From assembly GCF_000165395.2 (NCBI RefSeq), contig NC_010575.1:1039001-1103000 (forward strand): a DNA stretch of 64,000 nt. The letters are read 5' to 3'. Below, one piece after another: positions 45,827-57,247 of the stretch (positions are counted from its first letter, which is position 1; every line of letters starts with the position of its first letter). This DNA comes from Babesia bovis T2Bo. Taxonomy: Eukaryota > Apicomplexa > Aconoidasida > Piroplasmida > Babesiidae. Under the pieces are notes generated by a model that worked only from the letters and a program-made list of their open reading frames with translations, ran no database searches and was not told the origin of the DNA. Made by a program: the position numbers and the translations under genes.

Positions 45827-47297
45827 ATGGATAGTATATTGGATACCATTCGTCAAGTGAAGGATGTTGTTGGTTTGTCTACGGACCATCCTGCTGAGGT
45901 ACGTTGTTTAGGGAACTGCCAATTGGAAGCTATATGGTTTTCATGTCTGCTAATATGCTATAGGATAAAACTGAACACACAGAGTCACCAAAAGAACGGC
46001 AACTTCAGCATGATCCGGTTTGTTCTTCTGTGACATGTATATCTCCTGCAGTATATGTCCCTTGTTAATGTAGAGGACCATATAGTTCCCCTATGGGAGC
46101 GTGATATAGACCTCGGTGCGGCTGTAGACAAACGTCCAGCTGCGGTAGATCTGGAATATAGATATAGCTTGGAACAATTTATTCAGCAATCTTCTATTGC
46201 TAGTGACTATAGCGAATCGTCGTATGCTGATGACTTCAGTCGTTTATCTGAATCGGACATTGAAGAGAATGAGATTCGCGGTGTTTACTTGAGTGGGTTG
46301 CAGAGTGCTCGAGTTCGTCCTGGTATTCTCGAGCCTGAGGCTCATCCAATTTACGTTGAAGGGCTTGCGATACACGGTGGCAAGCTTCAGTGTATAGACA
46401 TGTCGCCATATCGTGATCAGTTTGGTATTTTGGATTACGAGTGGTTTGTGTTTTCTTGTGCATTATATATTATATAGGTTCATTGGTATCCATTATAGTT
46501 GTGCTGATCGTTATGACCCTTTACGTGTGGGCAACGGCAGTGTTTTGACTGTTCCTTTATCGGCGATTGGCAAGTATATATTTTGTCGTGCTCATCGTCG
46601 TATTGAGCATCAGGCTGTTGAGGAGTTGAATGCTCCTGAGGTTGGTGTTTACGACCCTCACGTATCAGGTTCACTTAATGCTGGATACCTTCCACACGAC
46701 CAATTTTACGTATGTTGGCATGCTTATATGTTATGAACTTTAGGATATTTCAAGTTGGTGCGTGATAGGTCCCGTTAACATATGTGACGAGTGGTCTCTT
46801 GAGATAATGCACGGTTTATCTGAGGGTACTTACACTATCGAGGCCTCTTTATTTTATGTTGACGACTTGTTTAGGTCACCTTCCTTGAGTGACACAGGCT
46901 CCTCGCTGGGTCATGTAAGATTACAGCTATCTTATGACAACCTGAGCATATCGGACCATGGTAGTAATGACGGCTCTTGTACGGTGTCTAATATGCGGAA
47001 ATTATACAATTCTCGTGTATTTAGTGGCGAGGGATCAGTTGCTACATTGGATTATACTGATTTTGAGGTATGTGTACGGTAGGTATCATAACACATCCTC
47101 AGGTGGAGATATCAACTTCATCTAATGAATGGCTTATTCTGAGCATCCACAACACTCCTCCATTGCTCTATTATGTCTATGTTAAGTTTAAAGACCAATT
47201 CCAGTGTGCTTTTGTATTATATATGATCTCTAGCTTCAAGTACCAAAGGGTAGGTGTCCACCTAGGCATTAACACTGTTACCAGACGCTTGGATTAG
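45827..47297 (+). CDS. unknown seven-exon protein, weak AIR9/A9-domain resemblance
   Basis: Exons 45827-45898, 45964-46017, 46052-46443, 46478-46709, 46744-47067, 47103-47203 and 47234-47297 give a frame-consistent 412 aa. The front is acidic and disordered-looking. The middle has 'DYEWFIGIHYSCADRYDPLRVGNGSVLTVPLSAIGKYIFCRAH', a beta-sandwich pattern like the A9 repeats of the microtubule protein AIR9, followed by 'GPVNICDEWSLEIMHGL'. I cannot name the gene with confidence. The last exon is uncertain: an alternative splice would end near 47334 or 47382. The A9 idea could be tested by a profile search. Confidence 0.5.
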
Positions 47298-47577
47298 ACT
47301 GTTCGCACTGGAAATCGAAGTTTCTGAACTGTGATGTGTCGGTACTTCATGATTTCTTTCGTGATTCGGTTTTCAAGTGACTGTATTTGCGCGGGTATGC
47401 ATTGAGGTGCTTGTGATAGACATCACGATTTGGTTTTGTTTTGAAGTATTTAAGTCATAAGGCATTTACACATCAACTCGTAGGTTATGGAGTTCTACGG
47501 GTGTATTTTAAATATTTGAGTGTGTGTAGATTTGGTGCCTCCATTTTAGCCATGTTGTCTATAATGGTTCCCTCGTG

Positions 47578-48771
47578 ATGACTTCACTGGATCGTGAGTT
47601 GCCAATAGCCGAGGAGGCTGGTATTTCAACTTCATCGGCCCCGTATCGTTCTACTACACGTTCTTTAACTCCGTATTTACCGTATTCATCATTTCGTGTT
47701 AAGTCGGGTCACAATGACAACGATGACCCCTTGATATCGAGTCAAGATCGCAATAAGGATTCTCAGGTTCTTTATGTTAAGCCGGTTTATGCTGTGCATC
47801 CGGTTCATAAAGGTTCTGCTTGGTTTCACTACCTCCCTGCATTTTTTGTTCTCAGTTGTTTTATTGGCATATACTGGATATTTTTATGTTACCATTTGAA
47901 GCCTGCTGTTGGGTATGATTTGAGTCACTATGGCATTGTGAGTAACAGTACAGTCTTGGTTGTTATTGTTACTCACATTTTAGGTTTGATGTTTGTATTG
48001 AATTATGTCCTTTGTGCTACTGTTGACCCAGGTCGTGTTCCTGACACTTTGGAGTGGAAGGTGCCTGTAAATGGCGATCAGCGTGCGATTCCATCGCTAT
48101 GTGAAACGAAGCGTTCCGGTGAGCGTCGTATTTGCAAGTGGTGTATTCTTTACAAGCCAGATCGTGCTCATCATTGCACGGTTTGTGGTCGTTGTGTCCT
48201 TATGATGGACCATCATTGTCCGTGGGTTCACAACTGTATTGGTTGGGGTAATCACAAGTATTTTTATTTATGTCTTTTTTATGCTTCTGCGTTATCTTCT
48301 ATGATTTCGATTTTATCGTTCCCAACAGTACGCCACGTCTTAAAATCCCCGATGGTATGTTTGCTAATACATATTTATCAACTTCAGGTACCATTTTCTG
48401 AACTTTCAATGCTTGTGATTGGTGAGATCTTATCTGTAACGTTTGCTGTTATTTGCACATCGTTTTTAGGATTCCACATTTGGTTGATGTGTGAAGCCTA
48501 CACTACCATTGAGTTTTGTGAGAAGCGTTTTTGCAGTATAATGTGGCCTAACCGTTCACTATGGTCTGGTACTTTGTATGAGAACATATGTGCTACGTTG
48601 GGTAGTAATCCATTATTATGGCTGGTACCTGTAGACAATCGCTCAGGTGACGGTATACATTTCATTCCTCACGTTCAGGGTCTTCATGATGAAGATGGTT
48701 ATGATGAACATTCTGCTTTTTTGAAGATGGCTCGTGAGACGAATCAGTTTGAGCCTATAGTAGAGGTTTAA
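47578..48771 (+). CDS. DHHC-type protein S-palmitoyltransferase
   Basis: About 386 aa from ATG 47578 if the 33 nt intron at 48355-48387 is removed. The zinc-binding cysteine-rich domain 'CKWCILYKPDRAHHCTVCGRC' leads to the catalytic 'DHHCPW' (about residues 211-216) and the typical 'HNCIGWGNHKYF'. Two membrane spans precede it (about 85-105 and 120-145) and two follow, the standard four-span design. The N-terminal ~60 residues are cytosolic and Ser/Thr-rich. These enzymes acylate cysteines of membrane-associated proteins, for example inner membrane complex and motility proteins in apicomplexans. The intron has no stop and is a multiple of three, so a retained form (397 aa) is also possible. 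Confidence 0.92.
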   Translation: MTSLDRELPIAEEAGISTSSAPYRSTTRSLTPYLPYSSFRVKSGHNDNDDPLISSQDRNKDSQVLYVKPVYAVHPVHKGSAWFHYLPAFFVLSCFIGIYWIFLCYHLKPAVGYDLSHYGIVSNSTVLVVIVTHILGLMFVLNYVLCATVDPGRVPDTLEWKVPVNGDQRAIPSLCETKRSGERRICKWCILYKPDRAHHCTVCGRCVLMMDHHCPWVHNCIGWGNHKYFYLCLFYASALSSMISILSFPTVRHVLKSPMVCLLIHIYQLQVPFSELSMLVIGEILSVTFAVICTSFLGFHIWLMCEAYTTIEFCEKRFCSIMWPNRSLWSGTLYENICATLGSNPLLWLVPVDNRSGDGIHFIPHVQGLHDEDGYDEHSAFLKMARETNQFEPIVEV

Positions 48772-48832
48772 CAACTAGCGTCAGAAACTATGTACGCTTG
48801 TACAATATATTAATATCTGCAGTAGTGTTTGT

Positions 48833-49271
48833 TTAGGTTTCACCAAATAGCACTTTAATCTTTTGTGTAACTGAGTCCTTGTTTGGATCGTATGGCTGCT
48901 CCTTGCTTGGTATTTCCAAGATTGCTGGTATTGGTCCTGAATGTAGGTCAATAGCCGTTTTAATCTTTTCCGCGATATGCTGGTTTATGATAATGATTCC
49001 ACAATCCTTTTTCTGTACATACTGCTTGAATGTATCTTCGATCTCTTGTTTGGATACTTCTGCGAGGGATGTGTCACTGTGTTATTTAACTAACTTGGTG
49101 TGATTATTTTATAATTTGTTTGTCCCAGTCCATCTTTGCTCCCTATTCCTGCCATGAGGAATCCAACCACTGTATCCTGCGGTATTATTTCCGGGACCAC
49201 GGCTGTGACATGCTTACCTCATCTCCTATGATATACACCTTAGCTTCTGTAAGTTCGTTGATGCGCTCCAT
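48833..49271 (-). CDS. V-type H+-ATPase subunit F
   Basis: Three exons on the minus strand. The first encodes 'EAKVYIIGDE', with a GTAAGC donor. The second encodes 'DTVVGFLMAGIGSKDGLGQTNY', and the third 'QEIEDTFKQYVQKKDCGIIIINQHIAEKI' and 'IPAILEIPSKEQPYD', ending at a TAA at 48835-48833. These are the conserved blocks of Vma7/subunit F in order, and the total of about 120 residues is the normal size. Subunit F is part of the V1 rotor stalk and couples ATP hydrolysis to proton pumping. The second intron is best placed with its acceptor at CGCAG so that the frame continues into 'VSKQEIED'. Confidence 0.9.
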
Positions 49272-50114
49272 CTTTGCGATTTTTGTTAATGAATATTTGC
49301 GGTAATTCAATGCATTTTACAGCGCGCCGCTCACTTAATTCCCATGTGCTCTGTCCCTTGTAGGATCAAGCATATAATATCGTTAATTCCAGCAGTAAAT
49401 TTTAAATCGCCCCGCTATGCAAAATATGGGATCTATGTAAAGATTGGTACTAAGTAACGCCCAGGGCATTCAATAACACTCCACCGATGTATAACTATTT
49501 GGTGTTATGATTGTTTGTGGATTAACAATAGTGTATGAAATGTTATATAACCTAGTCTATGTGTGCGTTTATAAAGTGTTTATATAGTTTGGTAACGCTA
49601 ACGTTGAACCCATGAGTCCACATGTTGGCGAGTCTCTATAAGTGTCCATCGTTGATAACCTCAGAGTAACTGTTTCATTAGTGTAGATTATTTAGGTCCA
49701 TTTAGGCCTAGATCGATAAAGTCATTATTTGTTATTTATCGTGGTTGTATGTCCAGCTCAGCTATCTAAGGCGTTATGTCATGGTGACGTTGTGCCAAAT
49801 CATCATCGCTGGTAATAGTCGTATATTTTGTTGCAGTCTTCGGGTTACAAAGACTGAATTGAATTTCTCCGGCGATTGTACGGTTTAACCCTCCTTTTAT
49901 CCCCCATAGTCTATATTGCGAGGAAAATTAACCTTCATAGTCCCTATTTCACTACACATTTTAGTAGAAGAGTGCCCATTGTGTCCTACATGGATAGTAT
50001 TATATGCATTACACAGCATAGAATGTGTCAACCAGGTTCTGTCATATAGACATTCTGGATTACAAATAATATCTCGTTTTGTAAACACTACACGATACCA
50101 TTCACATTAGTATA
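49272..50114. other. intergenic, no gene seen
   Basis: About 840 bp between two minus-strand genes. No open frame with recognisable coding character, no RNA gene and no repeat. It should include the V-ATPase F promoter and DPH6 3' end. Confidence 0.5.
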
Positions 50115-51091
50115 CTAATGTTTTGGGACAATCTCCCACTTTAGTGGAACGTATAGCAGTGTCGGTGCGAATGGATCATCTGAATGTACTATACATTCAT
50201 ATTCGGTGATTGCGATTTTAGTTTTATATGCTGGGCAGTCGAGTACCAGGCTTTCGAACTCTCCTCCTTCTCCGCATACATTGAATCCATATTTATCTCT
50301 AATGCGTATAAATTCTGGATAAAGCTCTTTAATACTTTTCCCTAGATGTTCTCTGTTAAGTCCTGTATGGATTAGTTGTTCCCAAGTATTTGACACCTAC
50401 CCATTGAGCATGTTTTAATGACAATGGCATCCATATTGTTCTGTATCATCTCTTGCAACAGTTCGGTTTGTTCACGTCCCCAAAGTGGCTCTACTGTTTT
50501 GAGCCCAAGTCTTTTTGCCCTGTGGTGATATATAACTTTGGTACTTTCCGTGGCATATCCACGACATCATTGTATGGTACTATATCATTAAAGACGCGCT
50601 TCAATTGATATAGATACAACAGCGGCTCATGTTAACTTACACGTTGGCTACTCTCTGTAGTTGATACTGCGATGCGATAGCTCCTGTTAATATCCCTTCT
50701 ATATCGTTCCTAGTTTCCTGTTTTCATATAATCAGATATAAATAGATCTACCAATGCTTCTGAAACAAGTTTATATAAATCTTCTACTTCATCTTCTTCT
50801 TTTGGTACATAATCCAGTGAATCTGTAACTACTGGTGTTCCTGTTGCACTTTAGTAGTTACTATTTTTTATTACCTATTATTCGTCGTTCAATTAATGGT
50901 ATATCTAGGCACTGTGCTATTGCAGGAACTATGTTATGCCCTATAGTTTGGTACATGAAACTGTCTAATTCATTTTCATTATGCTTTGGTGCTAAATGTC
51001 CAAGCATAATTACTTCATGTCCCTGATTTTGGGCAAGTACGATACTGTAGATGCTATCTTTGCCTCCTGATATGAGCGATATCAACTTCAT
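50115..51091 (-). CDS. DPH6: diphthamide synthetase DPH6 (ATP-PPase)
   Basis: Minus-strand gene with several exons. Exon 1 (51091 to about 50857) opens with the PP-loop 'LISLISGGKDSIYS' and 'LDSFMYQTIGHNIVPAIAQ', nearly the textbook DPH6 N-terminus. The last exon (about 50396-50115) has 'GLNREHLGKSIKELYPEFIRI' and 'YGFNVCGEGGEFESLVLDCP', the conserved DPH6 core. Middle exons around 50840-50440 are small and were not fully resolved. DPH6 uses ATP and ammonium to amidate diphthine on elongation factor 2. It contains only the synthetase domain, without the C-terminal RidA-like domains of the yeast protein. Confidence 0.88.
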
Positions 51092-51391
51092 TTGCTCTGT
51101 TTAAGTGAATCTGCGTTTTGAACTAGAACCTATACTCGCGAGATAATACTACATTAAGCGGTATATGTACTGACGTTGTACCACTAACTCAAAGAAGATT
51201 CCGTGTTTGGTGCAGTACTGAATCCGCTATTAATAAATATATAGCGCGATATACATTGCACGGGACTATGTACAAACATTTAATTGGGTTTGCACATTTT
51301 ACATCGATGTGTGTACGATACCGGTAATTCACAAAATCTTGCCTCTATGCCATCCTTATGGCTAATATAGTCACGTATGTATATACTACGA

Positions 51392-52884
51392 TTATTCCTG
51401 TGACACTTTTACGCGCTTCGCCTCTCTGTCTTCATTTGCGATTCCTAGGTAACTCAGTACATCATCGTATGTAATTTGCATTTTATCGAGCATGTGTGCC
51501 GTTTCCGCGGGATAGTTCATATCTTCTACGCGTGTTATGGTGAATTGGTACCTTGTTTCCCCGTTGTACATATTAGAACGTACATATCCCGATAGTTTAT
51601 ATTCCCCGAGTGTGGCATCGAATTCACAGAACCTTTTAAGGGTATCAGGATCCATATTTTCCAATTCTTTAGCCGATTTCCCTAGCAACTTCTCACCTGC
51701 GTTTGTAATTGTTTTAGCTAGATATACCTACCGTTTTCTGCTGTTATTTGTGCATTTATTTTGCCGGTGGCGTCCATGAAGTTGCAGCTAAATATGTACC
51801 TCGGTACTGGTTCCACTGATATATCAGAGCATGCGATGCATTTGTATCTGTTGGTATCTTCATCCATAACTACTTTTTTGGAGCACATTGGGCATGCTTG
51901 ATACCACATTCGTACAGATCCTTCTTTATTTTTCCAGTGTATTTTGCGTAGTTTTGCTCTTAATATAAAGCTTCCTTTTGTTTTGGTGAGTAGGTTTGCA
52001 ATATCAGTTTCTTCGTAGTTATCTTTTGCTGCTTGTGCCTGTGTCTTGAGTGATTTGAAAGTTTCATTATTTGCTTTAGCATTTTCAAACCATGATTCCA
52101 GCTGTGTTAACTTATCCTGGTCCTTTATATTTTCTTGTGTTGCCAGGGTAACATCTGAATTTTGGCTGCTTTGGCAACTTCTGCTTCCTTGCCATTCTTT
52201 GACTGCTAGTTTAGTAGCAATGATAGCTTTCCCTTCCATCTGTTCTATTCCATCCATATTGGCATGATCTCCCCAGAGTACCAAATCCATTTCATATCCT
52301 GTGTTATCCACTATAGAGAGTATACGCTTGGGCAATTCCTTGCCTGCTCTGGTCGTAATGTTCACTGCTGGGTGTACCGTATTGGCTATACACAGCAGAT
52401 CCACTGGTGCCTGTGTAACCTGTGGCATTGACTTGATATCCCTTAGTGTAAGTAGTTTATGGTCTCTTTGCATCTTGATATCACCTTCATCATCGACGGG
52501 GTCAATTTGGCTATCTTGATGGCATGTGATTTCATACTTGTGTGGCGTTGTATTGAATTTTTTGTTTGACAGTTCTACGTTACCTTTGGAGAACAGGTAG
52601 ACCTGTGGTAATTAGTCAACACCGTAGCAACCTCACCTTCCCCTTTTCCAGTACTTCATCCCATTTGGTTGCTGCCTTGCCCCAAAACTTAACTCTTATG
52701 GTATCGCCCTGATTGTGTATCTCTAATTGCACTATTGACCTACATGCTTATCTACGACGTCAACGTGCATTATATGGTTATCACCCTTGATTGCTCTGAG
52801 TGGTGCTTTATCCAGTACTCTGGCTTTTATAGTCCAGTTATTGGTATATGTGGTTATATTCTTGATTGGGAAGTAATCATCCAT
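51392..52884 (-). CDS. replication protein A large subunit (RPA1), short form
   Basis: The protein begins with DNA-binding domain A ('DDYFPIKNITTYTNNWTIKARVLDKAPLR', 'DTIRVKFWGKAATKWDEVL'). Domain B ('ILSIVDNTGYEMDLVLWGDHANMDG') follows, then domain C with a zinc finger of C-x2-C...C-x2-C type ('CPMCSKKV...YKCIAC'), and ends 'VKVSQE'. It lacks the N-terminal protein-interaction domain of animal RPA1, as in the short RPA1 of Plasmodium. It binds single-stranded DNA in replication and repair. The chosen ATG (52884) directly precedes domain A. An upstream ATG at about 52929 is out of register without splicing. One intron near 52740 is only 17-23 nt, and another is at 51697-51731 (35 nt). Confidence 0.88.
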
Positions 52885-53250
52885 GTTGTTGGTTTGGGTA
52901 TGATATTGTTAGTAGCGAGTTGTTATCCATGAAGGTACCTTACGTAACCCTGGCCATTAGGTACTATTATGTTCTTGCCGCAATACAGTATCTTCCTTGT
53001 GCATTACTATTTTGACGGCAACCTTCCTATGAGAGCAAAGGCTGACGGTACCGTGTCTATAACGTATATAATATCATTTTAGGGATTTTGAGACACCCTT
53101 ATATTTACACACGTTGTGGACTGGTAATGTATCGTTCTTAACTGGCCTTCGTAGTGTTATATATCACTTCTGTGTTGCGCTATGGAGGGCTGCCTTCTTG
53201 CGTCACGGGGTGTCTATATACCTTGGCACATACAATTTGTATGAAACACA
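52885..53250. other. divergent promoter region between RPA1 and the thioredoxin-like gene
   Basis: About 366 bp with overlapping short open frames on the plus strand that I do not believe. It could also carry an extra 5' exon of RPA1. No other feature seen. Confidence 0.4.
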
Positions 53251-54043
53251 ATGTGGTTTTCAAGGCTTGGCAATCCGCATTGCCTCGGCATCGCTTTGCG
53301 AGGTGCAGGGTGTGTGTTCCGTGCGCGTGGCGTTGCTCAAGTTGTCCAAACTCCAGCCAGTATAGCGCGTGGTAGTTGTACTTTACACACTGTATCTAGT
53401 ATATGTTCAAGGCTTGCTACTTTAGAACCTGCTTTTCGCGTACCGAAGCGTTCCAATGTTCAGTTGGTGAGGGACCATTCTGAGTTTCACAGCATCGTTT
53501 ATTCCATACCAGGTAGGTACGATAATATCGTCACATTAACCTTACGCAGAACATGAGCGTGTTAAGCTTGAGGATTTGGTGATATCAGTTTTTGTTACTG
53601 AGCAGAATACCAGTTCCATGTCGATATTTGACTGCATTGACCAGTTGTCTATGGAGTACCCTGGTAACAGATTTCTCATAATCGACGCTGATCAGGTACC
53701 TCGTGCTGCTTACGATGCTGATTTACAGCAATTTCCTGCTGTTTTGTTATCATTTGGTGGTGACATTTATCGTCGATTACTACAGGTCAGTGGTGGTTAC
53801 CCTAGTGACTGGGAGGGTAGTCCTCGCTGGGACTTGATGGGTTCTGGACTCCAACCTTCTGTTGAGTGCACTCTGCCAGGCAATCTTTATACCCAGGTTA
53901 AGGATGAGCTTACTTTGTTCAGCACGAAGTTTGTTGATAAAGACATTGCATCAATCAAGAGTCGTTGTGGCACTCACAGTTACACTCATGGTATTGATAC
54001 TGACAACCTTAACGTCAAGCGCGTCGGTTGGCCTACTGAGTAA
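53251..54043 (+). CDS. putative mitochondrial thioredoxin-like protein without CxxC
   Basis: Exons 53251-53512 and 53550-54043 (37 nt intron) give 251 aa. The first ~45 residues are rich in Arg, Ala, Cys and Gly with no acidic residues, fitting a mitochondrial presequence. The body shows a thioredoxin-like alternation, 'LVISVFVTEQN' (beta), 'FDCIDQLSMEYPGNRFLIIDADQ' (alpha-beta) and 'FPAVLLSFGGDIYRRLLQVSG' (the region of the cis-proline and last strands). There is no CxxC at the expected active site, so it would not be a normal redox thioredoxin. The assignment is structural inference only. Confidence 0.5.
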
Positions 54044-54303
54044 CTCTGTGGTCATAAATGGTGACACTATAGTTATCTTGGTGATCCACCGTTTCTACAA
54101 CACACTTGATCAATACTTTTGGTGTTGCTAATAGCATTCTAGATCTATCCAAAAGATATAGTAACTCTATCTCTTGTTGCTACACTGTGTAATGGTTAAA
54201 TGTGTAAGGCGTATATTGTGTTATATATCCACTTTGTGGGTGTATAGCTAAACATAGTGTTAATTACTAAGATCTAGTGTTTATATTATCTAGGTATCGT
54301 AGA

Positions 54304-55443
54304 ATGGTCAATTCAGCTCGTCGTCGTAAGCGTAGGACGCACGTCAAGGAGGTTGAAGATGTGGATTCTCCGCGGGTTGTTGTCATTCGTCGAGGCAGTT
54401 TACGTCCAGAGTTGAAGCAACTTGTTCAGGACTTGCGTATGTTATTCTCTCCTAATTGTGCAAGTCGTTTACGTGAGGGTGGCCATCAGCGTATGAAGGA
54501 CTTCACTGGAGTGAGTGATGCCCTTGGTCTGACCCATATAGTTTCCGTGAGTGAAACTGCCCGTGGGTGTTACCTTCGTGTTGCTAATTTGCCTAAAGGG
54601 CCAACCTTGATCTTTTCGATAGAGTTGTTAACTCTTGTATCCGATATCGCAAAACAAAGTTCAAATCCAAAATCCGTGAGCGGTGCATGTCAACATTCAC
54701 CATTGGTAGTTCTTAATGGTTTTATGAGCTCCGTTGGTAGTTCTTACGACGGCCCTAGTGAGGAGTACAGTACTGCCATGAAGACGGTGTCTAGTACCTT
54801 CAATAGTTTGTTCAGCCCTATAGATGTATCTACCACTACTATGAATAGCTGCAAGCGTGTTGTGTTATTCAACAAAAACCGGGGTTCAGACGTGATTGTA
54901 CTTCGCCATTATTTAATTAACGTAGTTGACTGCAATACTTCAAGTGCAGTACAGGATCTAATTGGCAAGCGTGCGATGAAGCGTTTACTGCGTGATAAGA
55001 ATGCTAGTTTTAAGGACATTGTGAAACCTGGAGCTCTGCATTCTGCGGGTAGTAACGTTGACGACGACTACGTGGAGTTGCAGAGCGTAGATTCCCGCGG
55101 CCAGCTTTTGCGTAGCAAGTACGGCTTGAACAAGCCAATAGACCTTGAGGATGTTGAGGAGTCTGACCAGAAAATCGGTATAAGGTATGTTTGATCCACT
55201 GCTTTACAACGCTTCAGTCTGGTTGATGCCGGTCCTCGTATGAACCTTCGTTTGATCAAGATTCAGGACGGTGTATTCACAGGTTCGGTAACATTCCACA
55301 AGTTTGTTACCAAGACCCCTGAGGAGGCAGCGCAACTTGAGAAGGTCTTTGCTGAGAAGCGTCGTCAACAATCTGCTGAGGAGGAGCGAAAACGCAGGAA
55401 GGCTGAGGACGATAGTTCCTCCACTTCCTCAGGGGAGGAGTAA
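54304..55443 (+). CDS. Brix-domain ribosome biogenesis factor SSF1/Peter Pan
   Basis: Exons 54304-55184 and 55218-55443 (33 nt intron) give 368 aa. A basic N-terminus 'ARRRKRRTHVKEV' is followed by the Brix domain with 'PKGPTLIFSIELL' (SSF1 'PRGPTLTFKV'), 'HSPLVVLNGF', 'FNSLFSPIDVSTTTMNSCKRVVLFN' and, after the intron, 'DAGPRMNLRLIKIQDG' (the sigma70-like motif). It ends in a charged tail with a Ser/Glu run. SSF1/PPAN acts in the nucleolus on 27S pre-rRNA for the large subunit. Motifs and size agree well. Confidence 0.9.
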
Positions 55444-55628
55444 TATTACGCCTCCATATTTCTATGGAATATAAACGATATTGACATATTTAATGCTATT
55501 TCAGTTTGTTTTAAAGAGCGGTGTGATAGTCCATACAGAGCACTGAAGTGGCCAACGTAAGCAGGACCAATACATAAAGCCAACAGTGTTATGGTGGACC
55601 TATACGCCAATATAAGCAATAGTCACTC

Positions 55629-56390
55629 TTAAGCCTTGAGTTGGCGGCTAAGGTTAGCAGCTGCGTGCATGGCCAGCTTTACCATATTGGTCTTGCCATG
55701 CTGCATCTTCTCGGTATGTGGTTGGTAGTTGCCCTTGTCCCATTCCAGGGGGCAGCCGTCAATGGTGCACAAAGCGCCACCCCAAACACCGTACAAGTTG
55801 CACAGCAGCAGTACCGCAGAGTTGTCTGTATCCTCGATAACTACTTCCTTGTATTTGGCATATGTGTCCCTTGGGTCGTTGGTGATATCTCGGCGGTAGA
55901 ACAAGTCACTAGAGTACGACATACCCAGGTGAGTTGGGATACCTAGTGCCTCGCTGGCGTCCCTAAGGGCCTCGAAAACATTTGGGTGAGCTACGGCAGG
56001 GTACGCCAGGTCAGCATCACCCAAGCATGAGCTGTCATTCCTGATAGCACCGTAGCAAATACAGATATCGCCAGTGCTACGTATATCAGGACGGTATGTA
56101 CCACAGGTACCACTGCGGATGATACACTTCACACCTAATTCAATTAACTCCCTGACTACCACATAAGTAGGGTGGCTACCCACTCCGTGGGAAGCTAGAA
56201 GGATGTACTCGCCATCGTAGAATAACTCCGCTCCTTTCCAGCAGAGGTATGTACCAAAGTCACGGTATCCAGTAGAGTGTTCCTTGAAAATTTCGAAACG
56301 TTTATGGTCACCACAGATGATGGCAACCTTGTAGTCTCTACCCTTGGGGATGTTACTGCGATTTAAAATTTGGTCGTCGTTGCGCGGCAT
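55629..56390 (-). CDS. nucleoside phosphorylase (PNP/uridine phosphorylase family)
   Basis: 253 aa, no intron. Family features: 'ICGDHKRFE' near residue 30 (phosphate-binding GDP/GDx-R region), 'SHGVGSHPTYVVVREL' (catalytic glycine loop), 'CIIRSGTCGTY' (RxGTxG phosphate/ribose motif) and 'DADLAYPAVAHPNVFEA'. The enzyme cleaves purine or pyrimidine nucleosides to base and ribose-1-phosphate. Parasites of this group depend on purine salvage. It resembles Plasmodium PNP in size. It stands head to head with a divergent paralogue at 57248. The usual 'VEMEA' near the end reads 'VIEDTDNSAV', so substrate preference may differ. Confidence 0.88.
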   Translation of the reverse strand: MPRNDDQILNRSNIPKGRDYKVAIICGDHKRFEIFKEHSTGYRDFGTYLCWKGAELFYDGEYILLASHGVGSHPTYVVVRELIELGVKCIIRSGTCGTYRPDIRSTGDICICYGAIRNDSSCLGDADLAYPAVAHPNVFEALRDASEALGIPTHLGMSYSSDLFYRRDITNDPRDTYAKYKEVVIEDTDNSAVLLLCNLYGVWGGALCTIDGCPLEWDKGNYQPHTEKMQHGKTNMVKLAMHAAANLSRQLKA

Positions 56391-57247
56391 TGTGGTTAGT
56401 GCTTGTTAAATGTCTCCAGAATAAGACGCGTGTATTAGAGTGCTACTGTTTAATTTCGACAGAAATAGCAAGTGTACACACCTAGTGGATGTAATACGAT
56501 AGTCTTTGGGCACATGATTGTGTGGTCTCAACGACACACCAAGCACATGCGTCGTGTAAAACCGTCCCCACGTTAAAGCTTGCATTGAATAAAACAGGCG
56601 GTCTAAAGGCCTTCCATAGGCCCTTATATACCTCACGCAGTACCCTTTACGTTTTCGGGTCGTAACGCTGAAGCTATGTGGTTACACACACCATCACGTC
56701 ATTCACGCAATGTCTACTAACCTTCTATGTCTAACAGTTTATTATAGACTATAGTAACCATGTGTATACACCTACATTACTGTAACACACTTGTATCACG
56801 TGTTAGAGTGGACACTAAAACACAGATATACCTAGGATTCCACCACTATCCACAGTATACACTAGGGGCGCATTATGTCGCCTTCCTTTAATTATTAGAG
56901 TGTACCAAGCAGTCTAGCTACATGTTTGTGTCTAGATGTATGTTGCGCTTTATCACGCACACGTCCCGGGGCGGCAGTGACCCGGGCTATAGGATACACA
57001 TTAACCCGCCTGCATGATAATCACTGTTTTCCCACAGCAGAACAGCGTGCGCAACTCATGTACACTAGTATTTTTTCTGGCGATTTCTAGGGCATTCTTT
57101 AGGTTATTGTCCGAGCGGTTAGGTAAATTGCTGCCTACGTCTCCCTCTGGAATCTACAGTAGCATTTCATATTATCTCTATTAACACCTGCCGTCGGTGT
57201 TTTTAGTCTCGGTATTTTGATATTTAATTTCCAGTATACACGACACA
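56391..57247. other. shared upstream region of the phosphorylase pair
   Basis: About 860 bp between divergent paralogous genes. No gene seen. It includes a GC-rich patch near 56960-56990 (inverted CCGGG/CCCGG) that stands out from the AT-rich surroundings. A short tRNA-like D-arm string near 57100 lacks a matching T-arm. Confidence 0.5.

Noticed and set aside
57095..57130. tRNA D-arm-like string (GTCCGAGCGGTTAGG)
   Set aside because: No T-arm or acceptor stem at the right distance. Probably coincidence.
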